DNA of 64,000 bases, taken from contig NZ_CP021425.1 in NCBI RefSeq assembly GCF_002162375.1, forward strand, positions 2,939,001-3,003,000. Reading direction: 5' to 3'. The translations under genes were made by a program, and so were the position numbers. Positions 48,647 to 59,900 of the stretch are shown piece by piece. The notes beneath the pieces were generated by a model. The model searched no databases and was not told the origin of the DNA. It saw only the letters and a list, made by a program, of their open reading frames with translations. Every line of letters begins with the position of its first letter. Position 1 is the stretch's first letter. This stretch comes from Oleiphilus messinensis (GTDB taxonomy: Bacteria; Pseudomonadota; Gammaproteobacteria; Pseudomonadales; Oleiphilaceae).

Positions 48647-51600
48647 TTATTGCATCGCCTTATTCACATTGGCGTTGCTCATTTCTTTACTCTCAGGATC
48701 TTTGATCAGCTCCGCGCGAAACAGTTCACCCAGGTTCTCGACATTAGGTGGCAGGACCATGGTCTGGTGATGTCCGGGTGTCATGTGAACAGTAATGTTG
48801 CCGGTGACCCAGTTGTGCCAGCCCAAAGTTTGATCTTGACCGCAGATTTCTTCCGCAAAGTGCGCTTCTCCCTGAGGTCGGAACAGGGTGAGATTGCCAT
48901 TGTACGTGCGCGGCTGATAGGTTTCGACCGCGTGGTAGTTTTGTTTACTGACATTTAAGATGCGCCGAGCCTGTTCGATGCTGAAACCCATTGGCAGGGC
49001 CTGGGCTTCACGTGTCGCGTCGATTGCGATATTGAGCTGGGTCTCGGTATCTTTACCGCGTAACGCATCCGGATCAACCTCAGCAATGCCGCCGAGCAGG
49101 GAGGCGATAATTTCAGCATCATCATGGTCGGCAAACTTTCCCTGAAATACGTCAGGTGCATAGGCGTCTATCAAGCCGAGGAAGGCGATTTCACGACCTC
49201 TTTCCTGCAAGTGTACTGCGAGTTCAAACACCGCTACACCGCCGAATGACCATCCGGCGAGATGCAGTGGCCCTTCTGGTTGATCCTGACAAATTTGTTC
49301 TGCATAGTAACGGGCCATTTCTGGGATCGACTCGATCGGATTTTGCCCGGGTTCGATACCTTGGGCCTGAATCCCGGTGACAGGCATGTCCGGCATCAGC
49401 TGGTTCGCTAAATGGTAATAGCACAACACGGTTGCCCCGGTGGGGTGAATGATATAGAGCGGATTTTGAGTTTCATGACTGGTGATAACCACCAAAGGAG
49501 ACCATTCACTGGATTCCAACTGCTGTTGATGGGACTTTATTTTCGCGGAGAGCTGTTCCACTGTGGGGTATTCGAAGAGCGTTGTGAGTGGGAGGTTAAC
49601 TGAAAACGTTTGTTGAATCGCACTCATCAGTCTAACCGCGAGCAGGGAAAATCCGCCCAGTGCAAAAAAGTTATCCGTCGCACCGACATTTCGACAGTTG
49701 AGTAGCCGCTTCCAGATTGAGGCTACTTTAAGCTCGATTTCATCCCGTGGGGCGATAAAGTGAGTATTGGTGCTTTGGATATCCAAACGTTCCAATTGAG
49801 CATAATCAACTTTTCCTGAAGGGGATACCGGAATTTGCGGGATGATATTAATCAGATCCGGCCGCATAAATTCCGGCAGCGCCGTTTCGAGTGAAGTCTT
49901 GATTTCTGTTGCAGCCAAATTGCAACCGGGCTGGAGTACAACAAACGCAACAAGACGTTTTAGTTCTGTTGTTAAAGCGGTTTCCTTGGGGCCCGTGGTG
50001 ACAATCTGCGCGACAGTTGCCGCTTGTTGAATGCCTTTTATTTTGAGCAATTTGGACTCGATTTCTTCTGGCTCGATGCGGAAACCTCTAACCTTGAGTT
50101 GCCGATCAATGCGACCCATATGGCGAATGCGGCCATCGGGTTGCCAACTGGCGAGATCTCCAGATCGATAAAATGGTACACCGTCCAGCGTGATGAACTT
50201 TTTTTGCTGGTCTTCATCGCGGTTATGGTAGCCAAGTGCCAGTGACAGGCCCGAGATAAGCAATTCACCGGGCACACCCACCGCGCAGTCGCGCACGGCA
50301 GGTTCCGAATCGGAGGGCGCAACAATGCGACAGCTGACATTCTGAATTGGCTGGCCGATATCCGGGCCCAGTGTGGCTGATCGATCCAGTTCTGGTTGAG
50401 ATGGCACCACACCCATCGTCGTACAGACTGTTGCTTCTGTCGGGCCATAGGCATTGATGAGTTTACATCGATGTCGCCAACGATTTGCAATCTCGGCGGA
50501 GCATTGTTCTCCTGCAACGATGATGGTTTTCAGATCATCGTTCGTTTGCTCGTGGGGTAATAGAGCCAGGGATGAGGGCGTCAGTGTGATATGCGTTACG
50601 CCAAACTCACTGATGGCGTGATAAAGATCCGGGCCGGGCATGATCTCGTCACGAGGAAATACGACGAGGTTGCCACCGCTCCAAAGCGATGTAAACATTT
50701 CTGAAATTGATGCATCGAAGTTTAACGAAGCAAATTGCAAGGTACTGGATGTCGCATCAAGCTCGAATTCGCGAATTTGAGCGCTGATCAGATTGGACAA
50801 TGCGGTTGCTTTGATTTTGACCCCTTTGGGTAATCCCGTAGAGCCCGATGTGTAAATCAAATAAGCAAGTTCAGATGGATAGTGAGCGCCCGGGTGTTCC
50901 AGCACGGTCAGTGTCAGTGTCAGTGTGCCTGATTCCAGCATCGGCGCTGGAATTTCAAACTGTTTCGCTGAGCTTTTGACATTCTCAAGTAACCCGAGCG
51001 GGGCGTCTGCCTGAGTACTTAGAATAACGTTGCAGCCGCTATCTTTTAGCATGTGTTCGATGCGGTCACTGGGGTAATCCGGGTCCAGGGGCAAAAAAGC
51101 GGCATTCTGATCGAGTGTCGCGAGCATGCTGGCCACCTGTTCGATACCGGGCCGGAAATAAAGGCCGATTAGTCGCTTATCCACTGAAGGATCATTGGCC
51201 TGATGCTGCGGATCGGATTGAGTCGAACTTTGATTCAGGAATGCTTCCAACTGGCTTGAGATTGCCCGTATCAGCGTATCGAGTTCGTGATAGCTGATTC
51301 TGTCCTGTTGGGTTGTAACTGCAATGTTACCGGGGTGTGCAGAGACAATCTGCAGCCACTGTTCGGTCAGCGTCTCGTCTGGCAAGGGTATGGCTGGCCC
51401 ATTTTGGGCTTTCTGAACAATATCCTGATCCAGAGGACCGAATAAATCGAGCGTGTTGATAGCACGAGTTGGGTTGCCCAATGCCTGCTTTAGCAGATTT
51501 TGCAAGTGCTCCATAAAAAGCGGAAGACGTGCTTCGTTAAACCGGTGTTTTCGAGCTTGCAATTCGTAATTCAAAACGCCATTTTGTCCTGACGTGATAA

Positions 51601-52192
51601 ACAGGCTAATGTCATTGTTAAGTGTTGCAGGCAAGCTGCCATGAATCGCATCATAGGTCACGGCAACATCGAATAACGGGCAGCGGTTGTCTGGTGCTGC
51701 AAGGGAAAAATCATCGATAATTTGTTGCCAGGAATAATGTTGATGCTGATAGGCATCCAGCAATTGTGTGCGAATCTGCATTAATGCGTCTTTAAAACTA
51801 TGACCCTCGTTAAGGGTCGATACGATTGGTAATGCATTGTCGACTGCGCTTGTGACGTCATCGTCGTGCTTCCGTGCAGGTGAGCCCGTAACAATGGATA
51901 TATTTTGCGTATCGTTGTCAGCATCAAAACCATAGCGCCGAAGGCAAAGGTGAACACCACTGACGATGATCGTGTAAATTAAAAAGTGTCCTCCCTGACT
52001 TATTTTTTGAATGAGCTCAGAGACTTCAGCGTTAAGTTGTCCGCTGACTGATTGAAAATCCATCGCCGTGTTATTACTGTCGAGGGGGAGATTGCTGCGA
52101 TCAATTGCCTTGCTGAGCGAGCGTTGCCAATAGTCACGGGCGGCGATGGTATTGGCATCAAAGAGTAACGTATTTTTATTCTGTTCAGGCAT
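48647..52192 (-). CDS. NRPS terminal module: condensation C-lobe, A (Tyr/Phe-like), PCP, thioesterase
   Basis: The 1181-residue protein is an NRPS module. The N-terminal 250 residues resemble only the C-terminal lobe of a condensation domain (no HHxxxDG). Next come A (LAYLIYTSGSTGLPKG near 450; code DASTIAAVCK by my alignment to GrsA, closest to Phe/Tyr codes), a PCP (FFALGGFSLLAVRLM, where GGFS replaces the usual GGHS) and a type I thioesterase (GWSFGG nucleophile, a LIDAY Asp and GHHQTM His). The TE releases or cyclises the finished peptide. It follows the radical SAM gene by 15 bp, and the missing condensation N-lobe is presumably replaced by the C domain at the end of the 53969 gene. Confidence 0.85.
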   Translation of the reverse strand: MPEQNKNTLLFDANTIAARDYWQRSLSKAIDRSNLPLDSNNTAMDFQSVSGQLNAEVSELIQKISQGGHFLIYTIIVSGVHLCLRRYGFDADNDTQNISIVTGSPARKHDDDVTSAVDNALPIVSTLNEGHSFKDALMQIRTQLLDAYQHQHYSWQQIIDDFSLAAPDNRCPLFDVAVTYDAIHGSLPATLNNDISLFITSGQNGVLNYELQARKHRFNEARLPLFMEHLQNLLKQALGNPTRAINTLDLFGPLDQDIVQKAQNGPAIPLPDETLTEQWLQIVSAHPGNIAVTTQQDRISYHELDTLIRAISSQLEAFLNQSSTQSDPQHQANDPSVDKRLIGLYFRPGIEQVASMLATLDQNAAFLPLDPDYPSDRIEHMLKDSGCNVILSTQADAPLGLLENVKSSAKQFEIPAPMLESGTLTLTLTVLEHPGAHYPSELAYLIYTSGSTGLPKGVKIKATALSNLISAQIREFELDATSSTLQFASLNFDASISEMFTSLWSGGNLVVFPRDEIMPGPDLYHAISEFGVTHITLTPSSLALLPHEQTNDDLKTIIVAGEQCSAEIANRWRHRCKLINAYGPTEATVCTTMGVVPSQPELDRSATLGPDIGQPIQNVSCRIVAPSDSEPAVRDCAVGVPGELLISGLSLALGYHNRDEDQQKKFITLDGVPFYRSGDLASWQPDGRIRHMGRIDRQLKVRGFRIEPEEIESKLLKIKGIQQAATVAQIVTTGPKETALTTELKRLVAFVVLQPGCNLAATEIKTSLETALPEFMRPDLINIIPQIPVSPSGKVDYAQLERLDIQSTNTHFIAPRDEIELKVASIWKRLLNCRNVGATDNFFALGGFSLLAVRLMSAIQQTFSVNLPLTTLFEYPTVEQLSAKIKSHQQQLESSEWSPLVVITSHETQNPLYIIHPTGATVLCYYHLANQLMPDMPVTGIQAQGIEPGQNPIESIPEMARYYAEQICQDQPEGPLHLAGWSFGGVAVFELAVHLQERGREIAFLGLIDAYAPDVFQGKFADHDDAEIIASLLGGIAEVDPDALRGKDTETQLNIAIDATREAQALPMGFSIEQARRILNVSKQNYHAVETYQPRTYNGNLTLFRPQGEAHFAEEICGQDQTLGWHNWVTGNITVHMTPGHHQTMVLPPNVENLGELFRAELIKDPESKEMSNANVNKAMQ

Positions 52193-52207
52193 TAATTAAA
52201 ACTCCGG

Positions 52208-53956
52208 CTAAAATGCAAAGCTTTCCATGGCATCGTCTTTTACATGGTGGGTTGCAGTGTGGTGAACACTGCTCATCATCTGGGTGTCGGTTTGTTTGTA
52301 AATCAACAGGTTTTCGATGGCGTCGAATACGGATTCCGGTATTGATTTCAGACTTGAGTCTGTGAGCTGGGCTTTTACAGCCATATTGAATAAAGCGATA
52401 TAGTCGATGACCTGTTGCTTACTGTAACCTCTGCGTTGCAGATAGAACGTAGACCATTGTTCAAAGCCATGTTGTGGTAACCAGGTTGAGTTGCGGGTAT
52501 CGAAAAACAACCTTTCCACCCAATCACTGGCGGTATCGCTGTCCATAGTGTCGTGTTTCCAGGAAAAACCGTTACCCGTGAGTCCGTATTGTTCACGGTT
52601 TTTCCAGATGGGGGTCAAGGGGTCGCAATACCAGAGCTGTGCCCGGAAAAAGTCCGGTTTGGCTTCCTCTATTAATGACTGGGTCTCCCGGATTGTAGCT
52701 TCTGTTTCCCCCGGGAAGCCGATGATCAAACTGGCGTGCGCGGAGATACCTGCGGCTTGTAACTGGGGGATTGCCGCCGCAAAATGCTTCCGTCGCGCCG
52801 TTTTGTTCATATTCTTGAGCAAAGTATCACTGCCGGATTCCACACCTAGAAATACGCCCTCGCAACCGGCTTCTCGCATTAGGTGGATGGTTTCTTCATC
52901 GCCCTGATCACTGCGATAGAATGAATTCCATTTGAACCCGTAATTGCGACGGATCATCATTTTGAGAATATCTTTGAATCGCTTTTTGGGCACATTGAAT
53001 GTGTCATCCAGAAACGTCAACGTATCGACACAGCCAAGATCGGCAATACGGTCCAGTTCTTCTTCAACCAGCTCAGGGGATAAGGTTTTGTATGCACCTG
53101 CTCGTTGGGGAAACCCACAGAAAGCACAGCTGTAAGGACAGGATTTTGCGGTACGGAGCGAAATAAACTGTGACAGTTGTTTTTTGGGAAACAGAGCATA
53201 ATCGACCGGCTCGTCTTCAAGTGCATTGTTTTCTACGGCCTTTTCAGTCCGGATGAAGGGCGGGGATATGGTATTTCGGTTCTTGTACAAAAGATTATTA
53301 ATGTCTGATAACGGTTGTTCCCGCCGCAATGCTGTCAGTATTTTCGCCAGGGTTTGTTCACCCTCGGAACTGATCACATAGATATCTGCACCCAAATAGC
53401 TGAAAAGACTGTACAGCTCCTCATCACTTCTTAAATCTGCCTGTCCGGCAATGTAAGGGCCACCGACAATGACTTGGGTTTCAGGGCTGAGAGACTTAAC
53501 AAACTGGATGATTTCAATCATCGGTTGCGGGGTGACATACAGGGTTGTGGTTACTGCAACCGCGCGAACTTTTCCTGTGGTGAGCAATGTCTTGAGGCGG
53601 TCTTTTTCCTGTTGAAACAGGTTAATCCATTCGGTGTTGAAATCCCGTTTACGCAGAAACGTTGTGAGATAGCTGACGGCTGGCCAGAGAAAATCAAGAT
53701 TGTTGAATGGGCGGAACGGATCTGGCTGGCCTGATAGGTCGGTCTCAGTCTCGTCGATGGCTGACCCGAATTTGGGATTATGCTTCCGGTAGACTTCGTT
53801 GATCAGATCCAATGCCGTGTACTGCGAATCATTGTGTTCAACAAAAGCCAGGCGCAAATCGCGCCAGGCACCACCATTGTTGTCCACAGACCGGACCAGT
53901 TCAACATGAGAAGGGGTTTCCGGCATGTTCATCCCGATAACGATGCAATCAATCAT
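52208..53956 (-). CDS. B12-binding radical SAM enzyme, PhpK-like
   Basis: The 582-residue protein has an N-terminal B12-binding-like Rossmann part (AVAVTTTLYVTPQPMIEI near 131-148, VIVGGPYIAGQ near 160-170), then the radical SAM cluster CPYSCAFC (CX3CX2C, residues about 270-277) and the GFPGETE and GVFLGVESGSD segments. The N-terminal MIDCIVIGMNMPE and SVDNNGGAWRDLRLAFVE pattern is like the PhpK family, whose founding member methylates phosphinate P in phosphinothricin biosynthesis. It is embedded in an NRPS operon, 12 bp from its neighbour, so it probably C- or P-methylates an amino acid or the bound peptide. Substrate inferred only. Confidence 0.75.
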   Translation of the reverse strand: MIDCIVIGMNMPETPSHVELVRSVDNNGGAWRDLRLAFVEHNDSQYTALDLINEVYRKHNPKFGSAIDETETDLSGQPDPFRPFNNLDFLWPAVSYLTTFLRKRDFNTEWINLFQQEKDRLKTLLTTGKVRAVAVTTTLYVTPQPMIEIIQFVKSLSPETQVIVGGPYIAGQADLRSDEELYSLFSYLGADIYVISSEGEQTLAKILTALRREQPLSDINNLLYKNRNTISPPFIRTEKAVENNALEDEPVDYALFPKKQLSQFISLRTAKSCPYSCAFCGFPQRAGAYKTLSPELVEEELDRIADLGCVDTLTFLDDTFNVPKKRFKDILKMMIRRNYGFKWNSFYRSDQGDEETIHLMREAGCEGVFLGVESGSDTLLKNMNKTARRKHFAAAIPQLQAAGISAHASLIIGFPGETEATIRETQSLIEEAKPDFFRAQLWYCDPLTPIWKNREQYGLTGNGFSWKHDTMDSDTASDWVERLFFDTRNSTWLPQHGFEQWSTFYLQRRGYSKQQVIDYIALFNMAVKAQLTDSSLKSIPESVFDAIENLLIYKQTDTQMMSSVHHTATHHVKDDAMESFAF

Positions 53957-53968
53957 TTCGAACTCCTT

Positions 53969-56900
53969 CTAAAAGTTAAACTCTTCGTTTTGGTCATTGG
54001 TTGCAACGCTTTGGGTTGCGGTTCCGGCTTGTGCCGATAGCTGGGTTAACGGGCTATCGGGATTATCGGTACTCTCTGTTACGATGTTCAGGTAAAGCGC
54101 CATCAAAAGGGTCGCATCTTCGTCACTGAAATAGTTGTGATCGTATTCCAATACGATATCGAACGAGGTTCTGGTTTGACTCACAGACATGACCAGTGGA
54201 TATTTCGCCTGTCCGCGGCGCGCCGGAAGCAGGCTTATCTGTAGCGATGAGGGCGTAGTGTCTGGATTCGACTCCATATGCTGGTAATCAAACACCACCT
54301 GAAACAGCGGATGAACGCCGGCTTTTCGTTCAACTTTCAATGCCTTGACCAGAATGTCAAAAGGCAACTCCTGATGGTGCTGGGCTTCAGTCACCTGTTT
54401 GAAAGTATGACTCAACAATTCACGGAATGTGGTGTGCTGGTGTAACTTGAGTCTGATGGGCAGAGAATTGACGAAAAAGCCAATCATCGGTTCCAGCTCT
54501 TGCCGGGTGCGGTTCGCAGCAGTTGTGCCGATAACCAGATCAGACTGTCCTGAGAGCCGTTGCAGCAGGATGCCAAAAGCAGTAAAGAAATACATATAGG
54601 GGGTCACTGACTGCGCGTTACAAACTTGGTGTACCGCTTTGACCGTGGGGGCGGGGAGTGAATTGTAAAATACACCACACTGGTGATCTGAAGTCTGTTT
54701 TTCCGTCAGTGCAATCTGTTCTGGTGCGCCTTGAAGTTCCATTTTCCAATAGCACAAGTGGCTATCCTGAACCTGTTCTGTCAGCGTTTTTCGCTGCCAG
54801 AAGGAATAATCTGCGTATTGAATTGCAAGCTGGGGTTGGGCCTGTTTCAGTGCGGTTGTGTTGTCATCCGTAAGATGATTGAAATAACCGTATGCGCTGA
54901 CCAATTCATTCAGAAAGATATCGGTGGACCAGCCATCAAAAATGATGTGGTGAAAAAGCAGGATGAGGATGTGTTTATTCTGCTGGTATTTGAGCAAATG
55001 AACACGGAACAAAGGTTCACTACTCAGGTCGAATGTGTAGCGGGCTTCTGCTTCAATCAAATCATTGCATTTTTGCTCGCGAACTGCGGGCGCATGACTG
55101 GAGAGATCCAACATGACCCAATTGACATGTTGCGATGATTGAATGACCTGGATCGGCGTTTCGCCATCCATACGGAAATTAGTGCGCAGCGCTTCGTGTT
55201 TTTCGACAATATGTTCAACCGCTCGACTCAGGCTTGAAACGCTCAACAAGCCATCAATCTGGAAGGCTACAGACATATTATAGCGACTGCTATCGGGTTC
55301 CAGTTGGTGCAGGAACCAGAGCCTTTCCTGGGCGTAAGACAACGGGACCGCGCTATCGCGAGGATGACGGGGGATCGTTGTCAATCCGGATTGGGTTGAG
55401 TCTCCCGGGTGAACGTCAGACTGCCCCGCCTGTGCGGTTCCCAACGCCTGAGTTAGCGCCCTTACGCTGGGGTGCTCGAAAAGCGTCTTCACACTCAGGC
55501 TGATACCTGTTTCAAAGCGGATACGATTGATGAGTCGTGTGGCAAGCAGGCTATGGCCGCCTGCCTCAAAGAAATTTTCAGTGACTTTGAGCGCTTCGGC
55601 GTTTGGTAAAATCTTGCGCCAGATTTGCAGTATCTGTGACTCCAGTTTTGAGTCGGGGGAGGCATCAAGGGGGGCATTGTCCGGGTTCGTGTATGTGTGT
55701 TCATGAAGCTGTATGGTATTGGTCTGAACCGGCACCGGGAGTTTGTTACGATCCAGCTTACCACTGGTGGTTTTTGGGAATTCCGCTACGTAAACCCAAA
55801 TCGTCGGGATTTGATAGTCCGGTAACCGCTCCTGCAACCAGTTTTTCAGGTTGCGTGTTAGTGCTTGTTCTTGTTCCCTGGGAAAACCGCCGATATAACC
55901 GACCAGGACTGGTGATTCCTTTAAGGTTTTTGCAACCACTGCGCAGTCTCGAATACCCGGGTAACCACTTATGACGGCTTCGGTTTCACCGGGTTCGACC
56001 CTGAAACCCCGAATTTTGACTTGCTGATCGATTCTTGAAAGATAGGTGAATTGGCCATCCCCTTGTGATCGAACGAGATCTCCGGTTCGATAAAAACGTT
56101 TAAACTGATCCGGTTGCAAGGCGTGCCGGATAAAACGCTGCTTTGTTAATTCGGGTTGGTTGACATAGCCGGAGGCCAAACAATCGCCGGAAACCCAAAG
56201 TTCACCCGGAATGCCTTCAGGTTGGGGTAACAGCGTATCCGGGTCGACTACGGTGAGTTCAACATGATTCAACGCCGTTCCGATGCTGGGTAATCTTGGC
56301 CATGTTTCTGATTTTTCCGGCAGTTGCAGCGCGGTTATGACATGGGTTTCCGTTGGACCATAATGGTTGTGAAGCCGGCACACTGGATTGGATACAAAAA
56401 ATGCTCGAATCGGGTCTGTTATTTTGAGTTGTTCGCCAGCCGTAATAACGTCGTCTAACAGGGGGAGGGACTGAGATTGCAGGTGATCGAATTCTGACTG
56501 TGCGGACTCACACAGAGCCTGTAAGGCGACATAGGGCAAGAATACTCTTTCAATTCGATTTGCTTTAATAAAATCAAAAAGTGCAGTACTGTCAATCCGG
56601 ATATCATCCGGGCAAATTATCAATGTACCTCCGGTACACCAGGTTGTGGCGATTTCCTGGAAACAGACATCAAATCCAGGAGAGGCAAATTGGAGTGTTC
56701 GAGCTGATTTATTCAGTCTGGGTTGCTGTTGATGCCATTTGACCAGATTGCCGAGGGCAAGATGCGGTACCGCTACACCTTTTGGCGTGCCAGTACTACC
56801 GGATGTGTGCAGAATATATCCGGTTGCCTTGGTGGACACACGGGTTCCATGGTGAGGCTGTGTGTTCAGCTTACTTTCGGCTGCGAGCCAGATTTCGCGC

Positions 56901-59900
56901 TCATCACTGTTTACCACGGAGCAGTCTACTTGAAACGCTGTGTTCTCCAATAAGGTTTCCAGTTTTTCAGAGTCGATCACCAACAGGGCACATTGGGCAT
57001 TAAGGATGATCTGATTCGCCCGTTGAATCGGGCAATCGGGCAAAATGGGAACATACGCAATCCCGCCCCGAAGACAGGCCAGTTTCCAGATAAACAAATC
57101 GCCGCGACGGGGCAGCCATAACGCAATTGATTGGCCTTCCCGGATACCTTGATGTGTTAACCAGCGCAACAGCCGATCTGATTGTCGGCCAATTTCGCCG
57201 TAGGTGTAGTCTTGTTCGGCCTGTAATGCTGTCCGGTTGGAGAACTGGGCAATGGCGGCCTCGATTTGATCCACCAGTAACGATCTGCTTGGTGTTCGAA
57301 TCAGGTTTGCGGGTTTGACGGGAAGCCTGGAGGGGGGGAGGTGCGGACAATCCCTTAGCTCAATTTGTCCCAGTGCTTTTTCCGGTTCCTGCACAGCAAT
57401 CGATAACAGCCAGACATAATACTGAACGAAGCGTTCGGCACTCTGCTTTGATATCAGCGTTAGATCATAGGAGAAGATCCCCTGTATCTGGCCCTCGGAT
57501 TCTGTGAGTGACATCATCAAATCGAACATGGCACTTTGTTGTTCAAGCTTGACGGGTGTAATTTCAATATCCGGAATATCACGATCCACTACCGGGGCGT
57601 TGTGCATCATAAACAGGGTTTGAATAAGCGGATTATAGCCCTGATTGCCACTGAGATTGAGCGCTTCGACCACGTTGTTAAACGGAATTTCCTGATGACT
57701 GAAGGCATCCAGCAATGTGTCCCTGGTCTGTGTCTGCAACTGATTGAGGGACTGATTTGAATCGAGGTCGAAGCAAATCGGCAAGGTGTTTACGAAAAAT
57801 CCGATCAACTTTTCCAGTGCCGGGTGATTGCGATTTGCAACGGGGGTACCAATGATCAGTCGTGGTTGACGGGTATAACGGTATAGCAGGGCGGCATAGA
57901 TACTCAGAGCGACCATGAATACGCTACTGTTCCGGGCGTGTGCGAGGCTTTTGATTCGGTTTACGACCTGACGATCCAAATCGAAATGGATGGTGCCACC
58001 GCGTTTAGCTTGATAACGAGCATCGCCAGACTTGAGTCGAGGGAAATCAAAGGGGTAATTTAAAAGGTCCGGATAGCCTGCAAGTCTGGACTTCCAGTAG
58101 TCCAATTGTTCTGCATAGGCGTTTGTCGTTTCACGATCCTGGGTATAAAGGGCGTAATCTGCGTACTGTATTGGTAGCGTCGTTTCCGGTTTAGCTTCCG
58201 GTTTAGCGGCCAGTGCAGTCGGCGACTGTCGCGCAGCTTCGCTTGCCTGATAGCCCTGTTTGAGCTCGTCGAACAGGATTCCAAGGGACCATCCATCGGA
58301 GATGATGTGATGCATCACGAAGGCGAGCACGTAGTGCGGAGAGAATCCGCCAGAAACTTCTGCATTTGAGCAATCCAGCAAACTCAATGATAAGAGCGGC
58401 CCACGCTCAAGCTCGAAGCGTTGGCTGGTTAACTGGTTAAGCGCGCGGTTCAGTGAGTCTGGGTCGGTGGAGTACTCGTCACGCAAATCGATGATTTCCA
58501 GTTTAACGTCGCAATCATCGAGTAGCTGTTGTTTAGGCCCATCTTCGGTTTCAATGAATCGAGTGCGGAGTATGCTGTGTTTCTTGACCACATTGCTTAC
58601 TGCATTCTGCAGGCTTTGAATCTGTAGTGGGCCTCGGATATGTACCGCCATAAATACATTGTAGGCGTTTTGCAGCTCGGGAAACTGATGCAAAAACCAT
58701 AATCGTTGTTGACCAGGGCTGAGGGGGTAGAGGGCGTTATCGATTTTAGGTGATGTTTCGGGAAAGTGCGTTATTGTGTACTCACCTGCTTGTGCCTTTT
58801 TGTCCTTGGCCTGCCGTGTTTTCGCATTGAGCGCATCTGCAAAAAGCCGAATTGTGGGGTTCTCAAATAATGCTCTAACACTCAGTTTTGAAAGCGAGGC
58901 TTGAATGTCCGGAGTATTGATTTCCCGGTAGCACTCAAGTTGCTTTTGATTAAACTGGCTGGTTTTCAACCGATTCGTAATCTGGGCTGCCAGCAAGGAG
59001 TGGCCGCCCAATTGAAAGAAATTATCGTCTATTCCGAGTGGGGCTGTGAGCCCTAAAATCTCTGACCAGAGGTCACAGAGGAGATGATCTAAAGGGGATC
59101 GAGGCGCACTGTGTGTCTCGCTGGAGGTTTGTAACGAGAATTCGGGAAGCGCTTTTCGATCCGTTTTGCCATTTGGCGACAGCGGGATAGAAGCGATTTG
59201 ACAATAACGGGAAGGTACCATGTAGTTTGGTAACCGTTTCCTTATTTTGGCTTCTATCGCAACCATATCGAGCGGGTCATTTATCCGTTCGGGCACAAGA
59301 TAGGCGGCTAAGATGGTTTTGTTACCCGAGTGATCGGCCAAGACCGTCACAACCGCGCTGTTAATCTCCGCTAACTGATTGAGTTGATATTCAATTTCAC
59401 CAAGTTCGACTCTGAATCCACGAATCTTGATCTGTTGATCAATGCGCCCCAGATACTCCAGTTCATTGTCCGAATTTACCCGTACGAGATCCCCTGTGCG
59501 ATAGAGTTGGTCTTTGTGTTCGGGTGTGAATGGGTTGTTAATAAACTTTTCTGCAGTTAATTCCGGCCTTTTAAAATACCCTCGAGCGAGACCCTCACCA
59601 CCCAGTAGTAGTTCCCCACATACACCTTCGGGGACAACTTGCAGGTTTTGATCAACGATGAATGCTGTCGTGCCGGCTATTGGCAGTCCAATGGCCGCGC
59701 GTCCACCTTTTGTTCGTAGTTTGAATGTCGAATAGGTTGTATCTTCGGATGGGCCGTAAAGATCATAAACCTTCGTGATGTGAGGGAGACGATAAAGCCG
59801 GTCAACGAGATCCTGACCAAGCGGTTCCCCTGCCAGGTTAATGGTTTGTACGGTTTCGGGAATGGCGTTGGCATCCAGAAGCGAGCGGATGGCCGAGGGC

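Noticed and set aside
50880-50940. Hexanucleotide repeat CAGTGT x3 as a phase-variation tract
   Set aside because: A 6-base unit keeps frame, so slippage would only change the number of Thr-Leu pairs in the A domain.
55234-55974. Plus-strand ORFs of 89-123 residues inside the large NRPS gene
   Set aside because: They are antisense to conserved NRPS core motifs and have compositions typical of shadow frames.
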